Shown one piece after another: positions 20,413 to 30,465 of a DNA stretch of 64,000 nt. The stretch spans positions 1-64,000 of the forward strand of contig CALJNB010000005.1 in assembly GCA_937981985.1 (NCBI GenBank), read 5' to 3'. The notes under the pieces were generated by a model. That model worked only from the letters and a program-made list of their open reading frames with translations, did no database searches and was not told where the DNA came from. Position 1 is the first letter of the stretch. Every line of letters starts with the position of its first letter. A program made the position numbers and the translations under genes. Origin of the DNA: an uncultured bacterium. Lineage in GTDB: Bacteria; Myxococcota_A; Bradymonadia; Bradymonadales; Bradymonadaceae.

Positions 20413-21846
20413 TTATGAGGCGAGTAGTTCTCGATATTCAATACGATCGGCGAAAAGGCTCGTGAAATGACCGAAGTAGAGCTGACGCGCTAGTAGTCGT
20501 TTATAGTTCGCCGAACCGCGGACATCAGAGATGGGCGATATTTCAGATTGTAAAACCCGAGCGCCGTGCAGGACGGTTTGGGTATGGATCGGTTTTCCAA
20601 CGAGGTAGGCGTTGGTTTTCTTCAATAGAAGCGGCGTAGCAAACACACCGCCGAGAGAGATGGATGCTTCTAAAATAATTCCGCTCTTATCGACTTTGAA
20701 TCGTGCGCCTGAACATACCGTGGCAATATCGAGTTCTTTTCTTTTAGAGACTTTTTCAAAGTTAAAAACAGTATCGGCATCCAAAGAGAAGGAAATCTCT
20801 TTGACGAGCTCACCCTGTCTTAAATCGATTTTTTTATAGTCCAGAAAAAACTCATCTAATGGGACTTGGCGCGTCTTAGTCCCTTTTTCAATCGTGAGCG
20901 TTGAACCTAGCGCGAGTAGTATTTGGGTCATATCTCCGATAGGCGAGGCATTGACTATATTACCACTTAGGGTGGCTCGGTTTCGAATTTGTAGCGACGC
21001 TATCAACTGCAGGAAATCATCGATGTTTGGAATCAACTTTCGTATTTGCGGGATGGCTCCAAAGGATTCAAATGAGGTTAGTGCACCCAAAATAAGTTGA
21101 CCATCTTCGACCCGATAGCCTTTCATCCCCGGAATTCGATTGAGAATTTCTACGCTTTGAGCTGGGATTTTCTCGCCTTGTTGAACATATAAGTCTGTTC
21201 CTCCAGCGACAAATAAATCCGGATTCTGGACACGATCTAGCTCTTCTATTTTTTCTAATTCCTGCGGGATGCGGGGTAGATATTTCGGTAGAAAATCAAG
21301 ATCAACGAGTGCCTGTAATCGATCTTTGGACTCAAGTAGCTTGTGTGGTGATTGGGTTAAGATCTCGATGAGCTGTTCGCCGGCTCGCATAATAGACGCG
21401 TAACCCGTACAGCGACAAAGGTTACCGCTAATTGCCCGTTTAAAGCTATCTACAGTGGGACGTTTTTCGGTCATAAAGAACCACGTCATCGACATAATAA
21501 ATCCGGGCGTACAATAGCCACATTGGGAGCCACCAAACTTAACCATTGCCGATTGAACAGGTGACAAATTGTTCACACGTAAGCCTTCAATGGTCACGAT
21601 ATGTTTCCCGTGGGCTTCGCCGACCGGCATCAAGCATGAGGTTATCGCCTCATAATTGATGTGCCCCGCTTCGAGCTCTCCAACGAGCACCGTACAAGCG
21701 CCACAATCGCCCTCTTTACAGCCTTCTTTGGTTCCTTTCAGTGATTCTTTGCGCACAAAGTCCAATAAGAGTGTTCCGGGGCTGACACCGGTCGAAATCA
21801 AAGTATTATTAAGCCAAAACGTTGTTTGCAATTGAAACCTCAGCAA
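20413..21846 (-). CDS. Xanthine dehydrogenase small subunit-like (2Fe-2S + FAD domains)
   Basis: EGCKEGDCGACTVLVGEL, CGYCTPGFIMSM, GNLCRCTGYASI; FAD-binding VAGGTDLYVQ and LSGNIVNASPIGDM. Confidence 0.93.
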   Translation of the reverse strand: MLRFQLQTTFWLNNTLISTGVSPGTLLLDFVRKESLKGTKEGCKEGDCGACTVLVGELEAGHINYEAITSCLMPVGEAHGKHIVTIEGLRVNNLSPVQSAMVKFGGSQCGYCTPGFIMSMTWFFMTEKRPTVDSFKRAISGNLCRCTGYASIMRAGEQLIEILTQSPHKLLESKDRLQALVDLDFLPKYLPRIPQELEKIEELDRVQNPDLFVAGGTDLYVQQGEKIPAQSVEILNRIPGMKGYRVEDGQLILGALTSFESFGAIPQIRKLIPNIDDFLQLIASLQIRNRATLSGNIVNASPIGDMTQILLALGSTLTIEKGTKTRQVPLDEFFLDYKKIDLRQGELVKEISFSLDADTVFNFEKVSKRKELDIATVCSGARFKVDKSGIILEASISLGGVFATPLLLKKTNAYLVGKPIHTQTVLHGARVLQSEISPISDVRGSANYKRLLARQLYFGHFTSLFADRIEYRELLAS

Positions 21847-21955
21847 TCAGAAAGCGTATCTTATAGGAGCCGGTCGTTGAGTCAATCTTCGTCATAAAAG
21901 CTACGAAAACATGACTTTGTCTGATAGAAGTAAAAATCTCTCATTACGTGGAAAA

Positions 21956-22399
21956 ATGAAAGCACTCATTCAACGAATCTTAGAAGCCAGTGTAGAAGTC
22001 GAAGGCGAAATTGTCGGAAGCGTAAGTAAGGGTCTATTGGTTTTTCTTGGAGCTGGAGAGGGAGATGCCACTTCGGATCTAGAATATGTATTTAGTAAAT
22101 TGATTCATCTACGTATTTTTGAAGACGAAAATGGAAAAATGAATCTATCTTTGATGGATGTAAAAGGTGAGCTTCTTATAGTAAGTCAGTTTACGTTATA
22201 CGCGGATATAAAAAAGGGGCGTCGACCTAGTTTTAATGAAGCTATGAAACCTGGACCCGCCGAAGAAATGTATGAACGTTTTGTCGAAATGTCTAAGGCC
22301 GCTGGAATACGAACCCAGACGGGAGTGTTTGGCGCAGATATGAAGGTGTCCATTGTTAATGATGGACCCGTGACCATTATGGTCGAATCCCCAAAATAG
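21956..22399 (+). CDS. dtd: D-aminoacyl-tRNA deacylase
   Basis: MKALIQRILEASVEVEGEIVGSVSKGLLVFLG, LLIVSQFTLYADIKKGRRPSF, NDGPVTIMVES. ATG at 21956 preferred over 21911. Confidence 0.95.
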   Translation: MKALIQRILEASVEVEGEIVGSVSKGLLVFLGAGEGDATSDLEYVFSKLIHLRIFEDENGKMNLSLMDVKGELLIVSQFTLYADIKKGRRPSFNEAMKPGPAEEMYERFVEMSKAAGIRTQTGVFGADMKVSIVNDGPVTIMVESPK

Positions 22400-22424
22400 A
22401 ATGTTCAATGAAGGGCAGGTTAGT

Positions 22425-22757
22425 ATGACTTTATTCTCAAAAATAATCGCAAAAGAAATTCCCGCAGACATTGTTTACGAAGACGATGATATGATGGCGT
22501 TTCGGGACATCAACCCGGTTGCACCGGTCCATCTTTTATTAATACCTAAAGAGCCTATGGTGAATCTTCTTCACGTTGAAGAATGCGATGGGATTGTTTT
22601 AGGGAAGATGATGACCAAAGCCGGTGCTATTGCAAAAGCCGAAGGTTTGGATGATTTCAGAATTGTTGTAAATAATGGCGCGGGCGTGGGTCAGACCGTC
22701 TTTCATCTTCATCTACATATTTTGGGAGGGCGCGACTTTTCCTGGCCGCCCGGTTAG
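22425..22757 (+). CDS. HIT-family (HinT-like) protein
   Basis: SKIIAKEIPADIVYEDDDMMAFRDINPVAPVHLLLIPKE, HLHLHILGG. Confidence 0.95.
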   Translation: MTLFSKIIAKEIPADIVYEDDDMMAFRDINPVAPVHLLLIPKEPMVNLLHVEECDGIVLGKMMTKAGAIAKAEGLDDFRIVVNNGAGVGQTVFHLHLHILGGRDFSWPPG

Positions 22758-23206
22758 AGGAATTCTAATGATTCCAAGACTTGGCGTACGCCGGGTTCTG
22801 AATTTTGAAGTGTCTTCTCATTTCCGTCGACAACAACCCTTACCGAACGGTCGCCTTTTTCGACGAGATAGCGGGTTTGAAAGTCGCCCTCCGCCCAATC
22901 AAATGAAAGTTCACCCTTTACAACCTTGTCCAGAATAGTGGTTTGGACTTCTCTGATCTGTTCGTACTTGGGTGGTAAAGAGACCTCTGTTTCTAGTGAC
23001 AAGTTCAGGGTGGTATCGCCATCAAAAATTCCCAAAAAACGTTTTTCACGAATCATGATCTTTGTGCCAAGGTCTGAAATTTTCCAATTCCCCGGATAGG
23101 AAAATTTGATTGTTTTATTATCGTAGATTTTTGGACTATCAATCGCCGGTCCACAACCGACAAAGAAGAGTACGAAAATCAGCAGTATCACGGAGTACAA
23201 TCTCAT
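22754..23206 (-). CDS. Hypothetical lipoprotein
   Basis: Lipobox LFFVGCGPA; 4-nt convergent overlap with the HIT gene. Confidence 0.75.
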   Translation of the reverse strand: MRLYSVILLIFVLFFVGCGPAIDSPKIYDNKTIKFSYPGNWKISDLGTKIMIREKRFLGIFDGDTTLNLSLETEVSLPPKYEQIREVQTTILDKVVKGELSFDWAEGDFQTRYLVEKGDRSVRVVVDGNEKTLQNSEPGVRQVLESLEFL

Positions 23207-23285
23207 AGTTCAAATATCCGTCTATCTCATCTGACTGTCAAACCTGATAGGTCGTTTTAAGTACATAAAGTTGAACAAATTCCTA

Positions 23286-24365
23286 TCACACGGAGAGTCC
23301 AAAACGACGGAATAGTCGCATACTTTCATAGACCATTGGAGCACTTTTCGTCACGGTCAGGTAAGCGCCAAGGCCTAAAAGATTATCAAGGGATGGGTGT
23401 TCTAGAGGTGAAATCCTTTTGTCGTAAAATTTCAGGAAAGTAGGGTCGAATTGGGTTTCATCAGCCTCTATCACCTCTAAAACGAAGTCTAAAAATAAAA
23501 AAATCTGCCAGAGATTCTCTCGCGCAAACATTCCTACTTCTCTCCAAAGCCGTACCGAGCGTACCCAACCAAGGGTTTGGTGTAACTGTGCAAAGGTTTC
23601 GAAAAAGGGTCGCATATCCAATTTTCCCGCTTCATCTTGGTTTATATATAAAGTAGGCGCGAGTTCAAAAAGTTCTTCGGTCTGGGTATGATAAGCTCCC
23701 ATGATGATCATCATTAAATAATAGCGTCTTACAAACCCCTCTTCTTCGAATCGTCTAGCCGACGTTAAAAGCAAGTGAGGCAGAGTGAACATCTGACCCT
23801 TCTCCTGAATCTTAGCGGCGATGATTTGATCTTCAAGAAATGGAAGTTGCTCAGAAAAACCTTCGATTTCATCAAAGAATGTACTGGAAATCATTAATCC
23901 CTGATCTCCGTTTGTGGAGTTTTTTCGATTAAGTTGTGATTTTTTTTCTAAGAATCCAAGCATGAAACCAAGTTGAGGAATGTTTGTTTGAAACGATAAC
24001 CCAAAATGTCCGGCTATAAATGGCGTATCTTTTTCTTTCGATTTGATAACGTCAAGGGCGTCGCGGAGTTGGTGGTTTTTGGAAAGTTCGGAGTCGGCGT
24101 GCAGAAACAAAAGATAATCCGAACGCGCGTGAACGCGTCCAAGATTCATTTGTTTACCGCGTCCGGGTTCTGAATGGAAATAACGTAATTCGTTTTTACT
24201 ACAAATTCGTTTTGAAGCGGTGCTTTCGTTCGCTTTGGGTTTTCCGCCGTCGACGACGATGACCTCAAATTTTATTTTTTTCTGTGTAGATAAACTTTGG
24301 GCTAAGTTTTGAAGGGCTTCGCTGTCGTTAAGGACAGGAATAATTACCGACAGTTCTGGTTTCAA
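23286..24365 (-). CDS. Family 2 glycosyltransferase
   Basis: LSVIIPVLNDSEALQNLAQSL, VIVVDGGKP, YLLFLHADSEL, FLEDQIIAAKI. Confidence 0.85.
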   Translation of the reverse strand: MKPELSVIIPVLNDSEALQNLAQSLSTQKKIKFEVIVVDGGKPKANESTASKRICSKNELRYFHSEPGRGKQMNLGRVHARSDYLLFLHADSELSKNHQLRDALDVIKSKEKDTPFIAGHFGLSFQTNIPQLGFMLGFLEKKSQLNRKNSTNGDQGLMISSTFFDEIEGFSEQLPFLEDQIIAAKIQEKGQMFTLPHLLLTSARRFEEEGFVRRYYLMMIIMGAYHTQTEELFELAPTLYINQDEAGKLDMRPFFETFAQLHQTLGWVRSVRLWREVGMFARENLWQIFLFLDFVLEVIEADETQFDPTFLKFYDKRISPLEHPSLDNLLGLGAYLTVTKSAPMVYESMRLFRRFGLSV

Positions 24366-24370
24366 TAAAT

Positions 24371-24835
24371 TTAATGGGGGTCTGGGAAGTTCGGCGTGGA
24401 GAAATTAATATCCGACAGCAGCTCAAAAACATCTGAAGTACATTTGAGCCCACTTTGCGGAAATAAGATTCCCTTATCGCTAAATTCGGCAAGGAAGAGA
24501 ATGGGATCGCCGGCTCGGTTATAGCCAAGTTGGGCTAGGGTGCCAGACGGAATCATCTCTTCGTGCGATAGATGAATAGGTTCGTTAATGACATAGTAAC
24601 CTTCAGGTTTGAGCTTCATTAGGGAATCTAAAAACGATTCCTCTCTGATCAAATACCCTTTGTCTTGAAAGGACCATCTATTGGACATATTTACGGCCGG
24701 TAGCAGCAATAGGGGCAAACCCTGTTGCGAATGGTTATGAAAATATACCAACAAGTTTTCTCTAACCCATTCCTCTTTTCCAGGTAGTGCTTTCTGGGTT
24801 TTATATAATCCGCATGGAGGGTAGTTATTCATCAA
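24371..24835 (-). CDS. Hypothetical protein
   Basis: 154 aa, directly upstream of the glycosyltransferase. Confidence 0.6.
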   Translation of the reverse strand: MMNNYPPCGLYKTQKALPGKEEWVRENLLVYFHNHSQQGLPLLLLPAVNMSNRWSFQDKGYLIREESFLDSLMKLKPEGYYVINEPIHLSHEEMIPSGTLAQLGYNRAGDPILFLAEFSDKGILFPQSGLKCTSDVFELLSDINFSTPNFPDPH

Positions 24836-24900
24836 AATCCTTTTATTCCTAAATTACGATGTATAATCGTAGCCTTATTTATAACCAACTAAAATAGAAT

Positions 24901-26220
24901 TTATTTCCCTTTACGTTTGGTCGACAGGGTCTTTGCAGTACGACGAAGCGGCGTAGAGACGTTTCTGTCCGATGCAATTTTTTTGAGTTCTTTGGGTGTT
25001 AAGAAATTCATGAAACGTATTGCTGCTGCGAGCGGTGTTTTGGGGTTCAGACAGAGTAGAAATTTGATTTCTTTCTTTTTCGTGTACGGTTTGGAATCGG
25101 CAATGAATTTAATGACCGAATCAGGAATCGACTTATTTTTCGCCCATGACCGGATGTCAGGATATTTAACGCGGGGGCTTTGACAGGCGGCGCCGTGAAC
25201 CAGCGGATTGGGATCTTTTACCAAAATGTTGATCTCTTCTCTGGACCCCACGGTCGCAAGTCTGATTTTCTGAGAAATCGACATACGTCCAATTTTTGCC
25301 GAAATTGGCCCAGAATTCATATAGGTATCAAGAATTTGGAATGATCTAGCGATATCTTCGATATTGTCAGGCATCACTTCAAAACTAATCATTCGAATAT
25401 AGGCTTTTTCGATAGCTCCAAAACCCGCGCCATCGGGTTGTTGCAAGGTTTTCAATGCTTCTGTGATCATATCCTTAGTGATCGTTTTCATGTCGATGTG
25501 TATGTTTTCGTTGTAAAAGCGCCCGCGTTCTGACGGAGTCATGGATTCTGACTGCGCAAAAAGAGCATCTTGTTTATCGCCTTTATCTCCCACTTTTTTC
25601 AATAGAGTGTCAAAACCGATTTCTTCATCATTCGCGCTTTCAAAAATATTTTTGCCGGATTTCAGCGCATCGTTTAGACCTGGTATTCCCTTAAGCTGTA
25701 CCTTTTCACGTTGTGCGAGCTCAACAATTCTATCGACGGTTGCCATACGCGAGTTTGCGTTGAGATAAAGTTGTTCGATAATGACAGGGGATTCTAGGAG
25801 GCGAATTTGATTCGTCGCGATAATTTCAGTGAGTGCTGTTTTAGCTTTTCCGGCAAGTCTTGCGATGGTTATTGAGTTGATATTGGAGTTACTAACAAGG
25901 GTTTCGAGAACCTTATCAGAATCGCGTTTACGATCGGCAATCCAATCAAGAATACCCTCATGTTTTTCCGCTTTTACCACGGGTAGCAGAATGTCATCCG
26001 GTAAAGCATCGAACGATTTCACGGCGATACGTTGGGTATCAAGATCAGAAAAGTTAGCGAGTTCGTATAACATCGCGACATTTTGTTCGGATGAAACCGG
26101 TAGCATACCCTGGGCTGCCATCATTTTTAACGGTGGAGCCGCTTTAGGATCCAAATGCTTGTGAAGTTGCGCAGGAAGTATCGCAAGATCTATAGATGAC
26201 CGATCAAGGTTGAGTGACAT
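24901..26220 (-). CDS. Helical-repeat-like protein (HEAT/DUF2336-like guess)
   Basis: Repeated short helical units. Confidence 0.7.
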   Translation of the reverse strand: MSLNLDRSSIDLAILPAQLHKHLDPKAAPPLKMMAAQGMLPVSSEQNVAMLYELANFSDLDTQRIAVKSFDALPDDILLPVVKAEKHEGILDWIADRKRDSDKVLETLVSNSNINSITIARLAGKAKTALTEIIATNQIRLLESPVIIEQLYLNANSRMATVDRIVELAQREKVQLKGIPGLNDALKSGKNIFESANDEEIGFDTLLKKVGDKGDKQDALFAQSESMTPSERGRFYNENIHIDMKTITKDMITEALKTLQQPDGAGFGAIEKAYIRMISFEVMPDNIEDIARSFQILDTYMNSGPISAKIGRMSISQKIRLATVGSREEINILVKDPNPLVHGAACQSPRVKYPDIRSWAKNKSIPDSVIKFIADSKPYTKKKEIKFLLCLNPKTPLAAAIRFMNFLTPKELKKIASDRNVSTPLRRTAKTLSTKRKGK

Positions 26221-26319
26221 GTTCTACCGTGGATGTTGAGGTCCTAATAAATTATATTGAAGGCTTTGATATTACAACCCGTTTTTGGTGCGATCGAGCT
26301 CGAAGAAGAGAACACCCTT

Positions 26320-27081
26320 TTATTTTTCGCCGCTGCAGTTGTATTTGCGCGACCAACGTTGCGTAGCGTTACTGTTGGAGGCGCTTCGGGTCGTTTCGAT
26401 TAAGGATCCGCCTGCGTCATAGGTATATTGATATTCGAGTAAGGTTGCGTCTTGAAGCTCAACCACCGATTTAGTCTTCCTTGAATCTGTATAAAACGAT
26501 CGGTTAATCTCTAAGATTTTGTCATTTGAACGTGACGTTCTTTGTCGTTCCAAACCCGAATCGGAATATTCTACATTAACGAGAATAATCGGCATGTTTT
26601 CGCGTTTGATCGATATTTTTGTGAGTCGTGGTTCGTCGTTTTCTTTATTCGAGGGCGTATAGAAATAGGTTTCTTCCCGGTCCATCTTACCATCGGGCGT
26701 TAATTCGCCTTTTTCATTCGTATCGTCGATTTCGCGCCTCTTTAGTAAGCCATTTTCGTAGTGATATCGAATTTCAAAAATCGTTTTTTGTGCGTTTTTT
26801 CTTCGTTTTAAAGCTATTCGATCGCCTGACCATTCTGTCGTCTCAGTGAAAATAGATTCGCCTTCTGCGTTCAAGCGATCTGTTCTAACGAGGCGTTCAT
26901 TCTCGTAGGTGTATCTTTCGAGTGCGGTCTTCTCTGCGCTCTTAAATACCTGTTGGCAAAGTTGCGGATTAGCGCCGATTTCATCGGACGGCGAATGAGC
27001 GTTTAAATGGGTTGTTTTGCAGCCAATGACAATCGTTAGGAAAAGACTAAAAAGTGTGTAGACGAGCGTATGTTTCATCAA
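26320..27081 (-). CDS. Lipoprotein with YD/RHS-like repeats
   Basis: Lipobox FLTIVIGCKTT; repeated Y.YENG.L...E units (YTYENERLVRTDR, YHYENGLLKRREI, YQYTYDAGGSLIETTRS). Confidence 0.75.
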   Translation of the reverse strand: MMKHTLVYTLFSLFLTIVIGCKTTHLNAHSPSDEIGANPQLCQQVFKSAEKTALERYTYENERLVRTDRLNAEGESIFTETTEWSGDRIALKRRKNAQKTIFEIRYHYENGLLKRREIDDTNEKGELTPDGKMDREETYFYTPSNKENDEPRLTKISIKRENMPIILVNVEYSDSGLERQRTSRSNDKILEINRSFYTDSRKTKSVVELQDATLLEYQYTYDAGGSLIETTRSASNSNATQRWSRKYNCSGEK

Positions 27082-27179
27082 AATAACCTGAGTGTCTGAG
27101 ACGAGCTATGTTCCGAATGCTTGCGTAATCAGATCTAACTGTCTAGAGTCCCGCGGCGTTTTTAAAAAAGAATGGAGCG

Positions 27180-28688
27180 ATGATGTCCGACGATAAAAAG
27201 AAGAAAAAAAGTGTAGCAAACGACCTAGGTGGTATCTTTGGAGTTGCGGCATCGGGTAAGAAGAAAAAGAAGGTCGTTAAGGAGGTTGAACCCGTTTCTG
27301 AAGACCTATCAGCTGCAAAAAGTTCTGAAGAGCTCCCAGAAATTTCTGAGGCCAAGGACGGATCAATCGATGCGATTTCGGAGGCGATTTCGGAGGCCGT
27401 ATCCGAATCACAGGATATGTCGACATTGCGTGATACAGGTAGTCGACCGCTTCAAAAACAGCTTACCAAAGCGTCAAAGATTTCTTCTAAAAAGAACGCG
27501 GGTCTAGAGGGGATTCTGATGCCCGGTGGACCGCAGATCGATGCATCGGATTACCTAGGTGATGATGATTTAGGCGAAATAGTTGCCCCGGCTGCCAAAT
27601 CAAACTTTTTGATGATGGCGATCATCGGTCTTTTGGTTCTCGTAATTGCTGGAATGGCGATCATGATGACCGGAAGCGGCGACGATCTCATGTCCGTTTT
27701 TAAGGGCAACCTAAAAGAGAAGAAGCTTGCTGAGAAAAAAATGCTCGAGGAAGCTTACGCCAAGGAACAGAAAGAAAATCTTCGTTTATTCGGAAATATG
27801 CTCATTGATGGATATCCAAAATTTTCTGAAATTCGTATAAATGGAAAGAAGTACTACGGCAGAACATCAAAAGGTGAATGGAGAGAAGTTAGAATCGGAA
27901 CCACCAACGGGATTCAAGATTTGGAAATTAAAAAGACCCATAATTTGGAGGTCTCACTTCCGGGTTACGAATCTCGTAAGGACACTGTCAAACAAGACAT
28001 GTGGCAGCCCGCTACCGGCGCCGCTTTTGGATACGCATATAACGCAACGCTCACTCCAAAATCGGAAATCGAAAAATCTGAATTCGACGCACGTATGTCC
28101 CAGGATTCGGAAAATGAATTCTTTGGTAAGGTTACCTTAACTTCGAACCCCGCCGGTGCGACCGTACGTTTTGCCAATGAACCCCTGCTGGACGAAAAGG
28201 GAAATGCTTTAAAGACGCCCGTTACTTTTTCAAAATGGTACGCCAAGGATAAAAAGACCGGAAAACTCGTTGGGAACGATATACGGGTCGATAGCACGAT
28301 CGATCGCGGTCATAAAATTCAACTTTCAATGGAATACCCAAACAGTTGCCCGGATGCCCTTCCCGCTTGTGGTGTCTCAGATGGATGTTGCCCAAGTGAA
28401 TGTACCGTAGCAACAGATATGGATTGTAAGTCTCCGAAAATTGTTGATGCACTTAATCGCCAAATGTGGACATGCAACTGGAAAGACGGAGCTGCGCCCA
28501 AAGAGATAGCGAAAGGTAAATCAATTCAGCACTACTGCGATTATTCTTTTACCTATAACTACGATATCGACGCGATTAAAAATTTCATCGTTGAAGGCCA
28601 TAAAGAACGCGAGGCGATCAAAGCTGAAGCTAAAGCCTTCAAAGAAGCACAAAAACAAAAACGCTTAGATCAAATGAATAAAAAATAA
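27180..28688 (+). CDS. Single-pass membrane protein with PEGA-like domain and Cys-rich segment
   Basis: Lys runs at the N-terminus, TM FLMMAIIGLLVLVIAGMAIMM, PEGA-like VTLTSNPAGATVRF, CPDALPACGVSDGCCPSECTVATDMDC. Confidence 0.8.
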   Translation: MMSDDKKKKKSVANDLGGIFGVAASGKKKKKVVKEVEPVSEDLSAAKSSEELPEISEAKDGSIDAISEAISEAVSESQDMSTLRDTGSRPLQKQLTKASKISSKKNAGLEGILMPGGPQIDASDYLGDDDLGEIVAPAAKSNFLMMAIIGLLVLVIAGMAIMMTGSGDDLMSVFKGNLKEKKLAEKKMLEEAYAKEQKENLRLFGNMLIDGYPKFSEIRINGKKYYGRTSKGEWREVRIGTTNGIQDLEIKKTHNLEVSLPGYESRKDTVKQDMWQPATGAAFGYAYNATLTPKSEIEKSEFDARMSQDSENEFFGKVTLTSNPAGATVRFANEPLLDEKGNALKTPVTFSKWYAKDKKTGKLVGNDIRVDSTIDRGHKIQLSMEYPNSCPDALPACGVSDGCCPSECTVATDMDCKSPKIVDALNRQMWTCNWKDGAAPKEIAKGKSIQHYCDYSFTYNYDIDAIKNFIVEGHKEREAIKAEAKAFKEAQKQKRLDQMNKK

Positions 28689-28721
28689 TGCATCAAAAAC
28701 AAATCCAAAAGCAAGGTAGCA

Positions 28722-29528
28722 ATGAATACCGAAATTAAACTGGCTCGTATTCCGAATGGAACGAGCCCTTTTTATGTCGTCAAGAAGGGCAACGATTTTC
28801 GAAGACTCGAAATGCCAGTTGCAGATTTCTACGAAGCTTATTTTTCTGAGTCCGAAATTGTTCTGGGAGACCCTTTAGCTTTACCCGAAAAGTTACTTCC
28901 ACCCGTGGAACCGACAAAAATTATTTGCGTTGGATTGAATTACCGAGCTCACGCCGAAGAGCAGGGGAAAGCGCTACCGCCTGAACCGCTTATTTTTATG
29001 AAACCAACAAGCGCCCTTATTGGTCACGGTGGACAGGTCGTTCTACCTCCTCAATCCGAACTCATTCATCACGAAGCAGAGCTTGCGGTTATCATGGGTC
29101 GACAAGCGAAAAATATCGCCCCCGATTGTGTAAACGATTTTATATTTGGTTATACATGTGCCAATGACGTTTCTGCGCGTGATATTCAGCGTATGGAAAA
29201 TAAGTATACGCGTGGGAAGGGGTTCGATACTTTTTGCCCACTCGGTCCCTACGTTATCGATCGTGCATCGTTCAAACCCAGCGAAAATAATATCCATCTA
29301 AAAGTGAATGGAGAACTTCGCCAATCATGTGGCTTTGACGATTTTATTTTCGATATTCCGACCGCTATTTCATTTATCAGCAAAATAATGACCCTAAATG
29401 TCGGTGATGTTATTCTTACAGGTACGCCTGCAGGTGTTGCTCCGATCGTCGACGGAGATGGTCTCGAAATCAGTATTTCTAATATCGGAACGCTTCGTCA
29501 TAGCGTTTATCGTGAGTCTTCTCGATAG
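28722..29528 (+). CDS. Fumarylacetoacetate hydrolase family protein
   Basis: KIICVGLNYRAHAEEQG, HHEAELAVIMG, GYTCANDVSARDIQ, GDVILTGTPAGVAP. Confidence 0.95.
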   Translation: MNTEIKLARIPNGTSPFYVVKKGNDFRRLEMPVADFYEAYFSESEIVLGDPLALPEKLLPPVEPTKIICVGLNYRAHAEEQGKALPPEPLIFMKPTSALIGHGGQVVLPPQSELIHHEAELAVIMGRQAKNIAPDCVNDFIFGYTCANDVSARDIQRMENKYTRGKGFDTFCPLGPYVIDRASFKPSENNIHLKVNGELRQSCGFDDFIFDIPTAISFISKIMTLNVGDVILTGTPAGVAPIVDGDGLEISISNIGTLRHSVYRESSR

Positions 29529-29535
29529 GTCGTAA

Positions 29536-30465
29536 ATGAGTCAAACGAGTACAGCTTATAAAACCTTAGGCGAAGCCGAGCTACAGTTTGGAGTTTCCGA
29601 CGAAGACATTCTCTTTGGCGATTTGTTTAAGCAAGACCAACTATTTCTTGGCTATTACTCACAAGAAGGGCTCGATATCGCAATGGCCGAATACGGCATC
29701 AAAGATGATCTCGCCAAGCGCGGCTTTGCGGATACCCATTTAAAAAGCGGTCGACATCCGAACGGGTATCAGCTTCAAATTCTTAGCGGAACCGATGTGC
29801 TTATTGATGTCGTTCTCGACGTCGCGCACTTGAATCTTGGGGAGACTCTAAAGACCCAAGCACAATCGGCTTCTCACCGTGTTCTCTATGTTCATTGGTT
29901 GGAAATGTCGAATCCTCAACTTAGCTTTGATGAACAATTTTTGCCCTTGCCGGCGCAGCTTTATAGGGGCTTAGGTTTAGGGAGCAAAATATATAGTATC
30001 CTTAAAAATGTATGCAAGCGTTTGGGTTTGGACGCAATTGTAGCCGTTCCTATGTATTTCCATAACGCGATCTTCTACGCGAAGTGGTTCAAATATGCGG
30101 ACCCTAAGTTCGCAGGGAAATTTAAGGCGATTCAACGCGATAGTAAGCAAGTTTATAAAAAAGGGATGTTGATGTCGAAATGGAATTCGATTGCTGCAAC
30201 CTCTTGGTCTTTCGTTTTAGATCCACCATCAGAACGTTCAACATCAGAAGTTGAGACTTGGTTTACAGAGCCAATGATTTCTCCTTTTTCTAAACCCCTC
30301 AAGAAATTTATAGAATCGGACTGGTATGCGCATCGCAGGGACGTATCAGCGGACTTGAGTTCGCTTATTTTTCCTGAAGAGACCTTTCTTAAAATGCTTG
30401 AAGAACGAGGATTAAATCCTTTCAACGATGAAAAGTTTCGTCGACTAGTCCATCAGAAAGGCTAG
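29536..30465 (+). CDS. Hypothetical protein, possible GNAT-like core
   Basis: YRGLGLGSKIYSILKNVCKRLGLDAIVAVPMYFHNAIFYAKWF resembles an acetyl-CoA-binding loop and helix. Confidence 0.7.
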   Translation: MSQTSTAYKTLGEAELQFGVSDEDILFGDLFKQDQLFLGYYSQEGLDIAMAEYGIKDDLAKRGFADTHLKSGRHPNGYQLQILSGTDVLIDVVLDVAHLNLGETLKTQAQSASHRVLYVHWLEMSNPQLSFDEQFLPLPAQLYRGLGLGSKIYSILKNVCKRLGLDAIVAVPMYFHNAIFYAKWFKYADPKFAGKFKAIQRDSKQVYKKGMLMSKWNSIAATSWSFVLDPPSERSTSEVETWFTEPMISPFSKPLKKFIESDWYAHRRDVSADLSSLIFPEETFLKMLEERGLNPFNDEKFRRLVHQKG

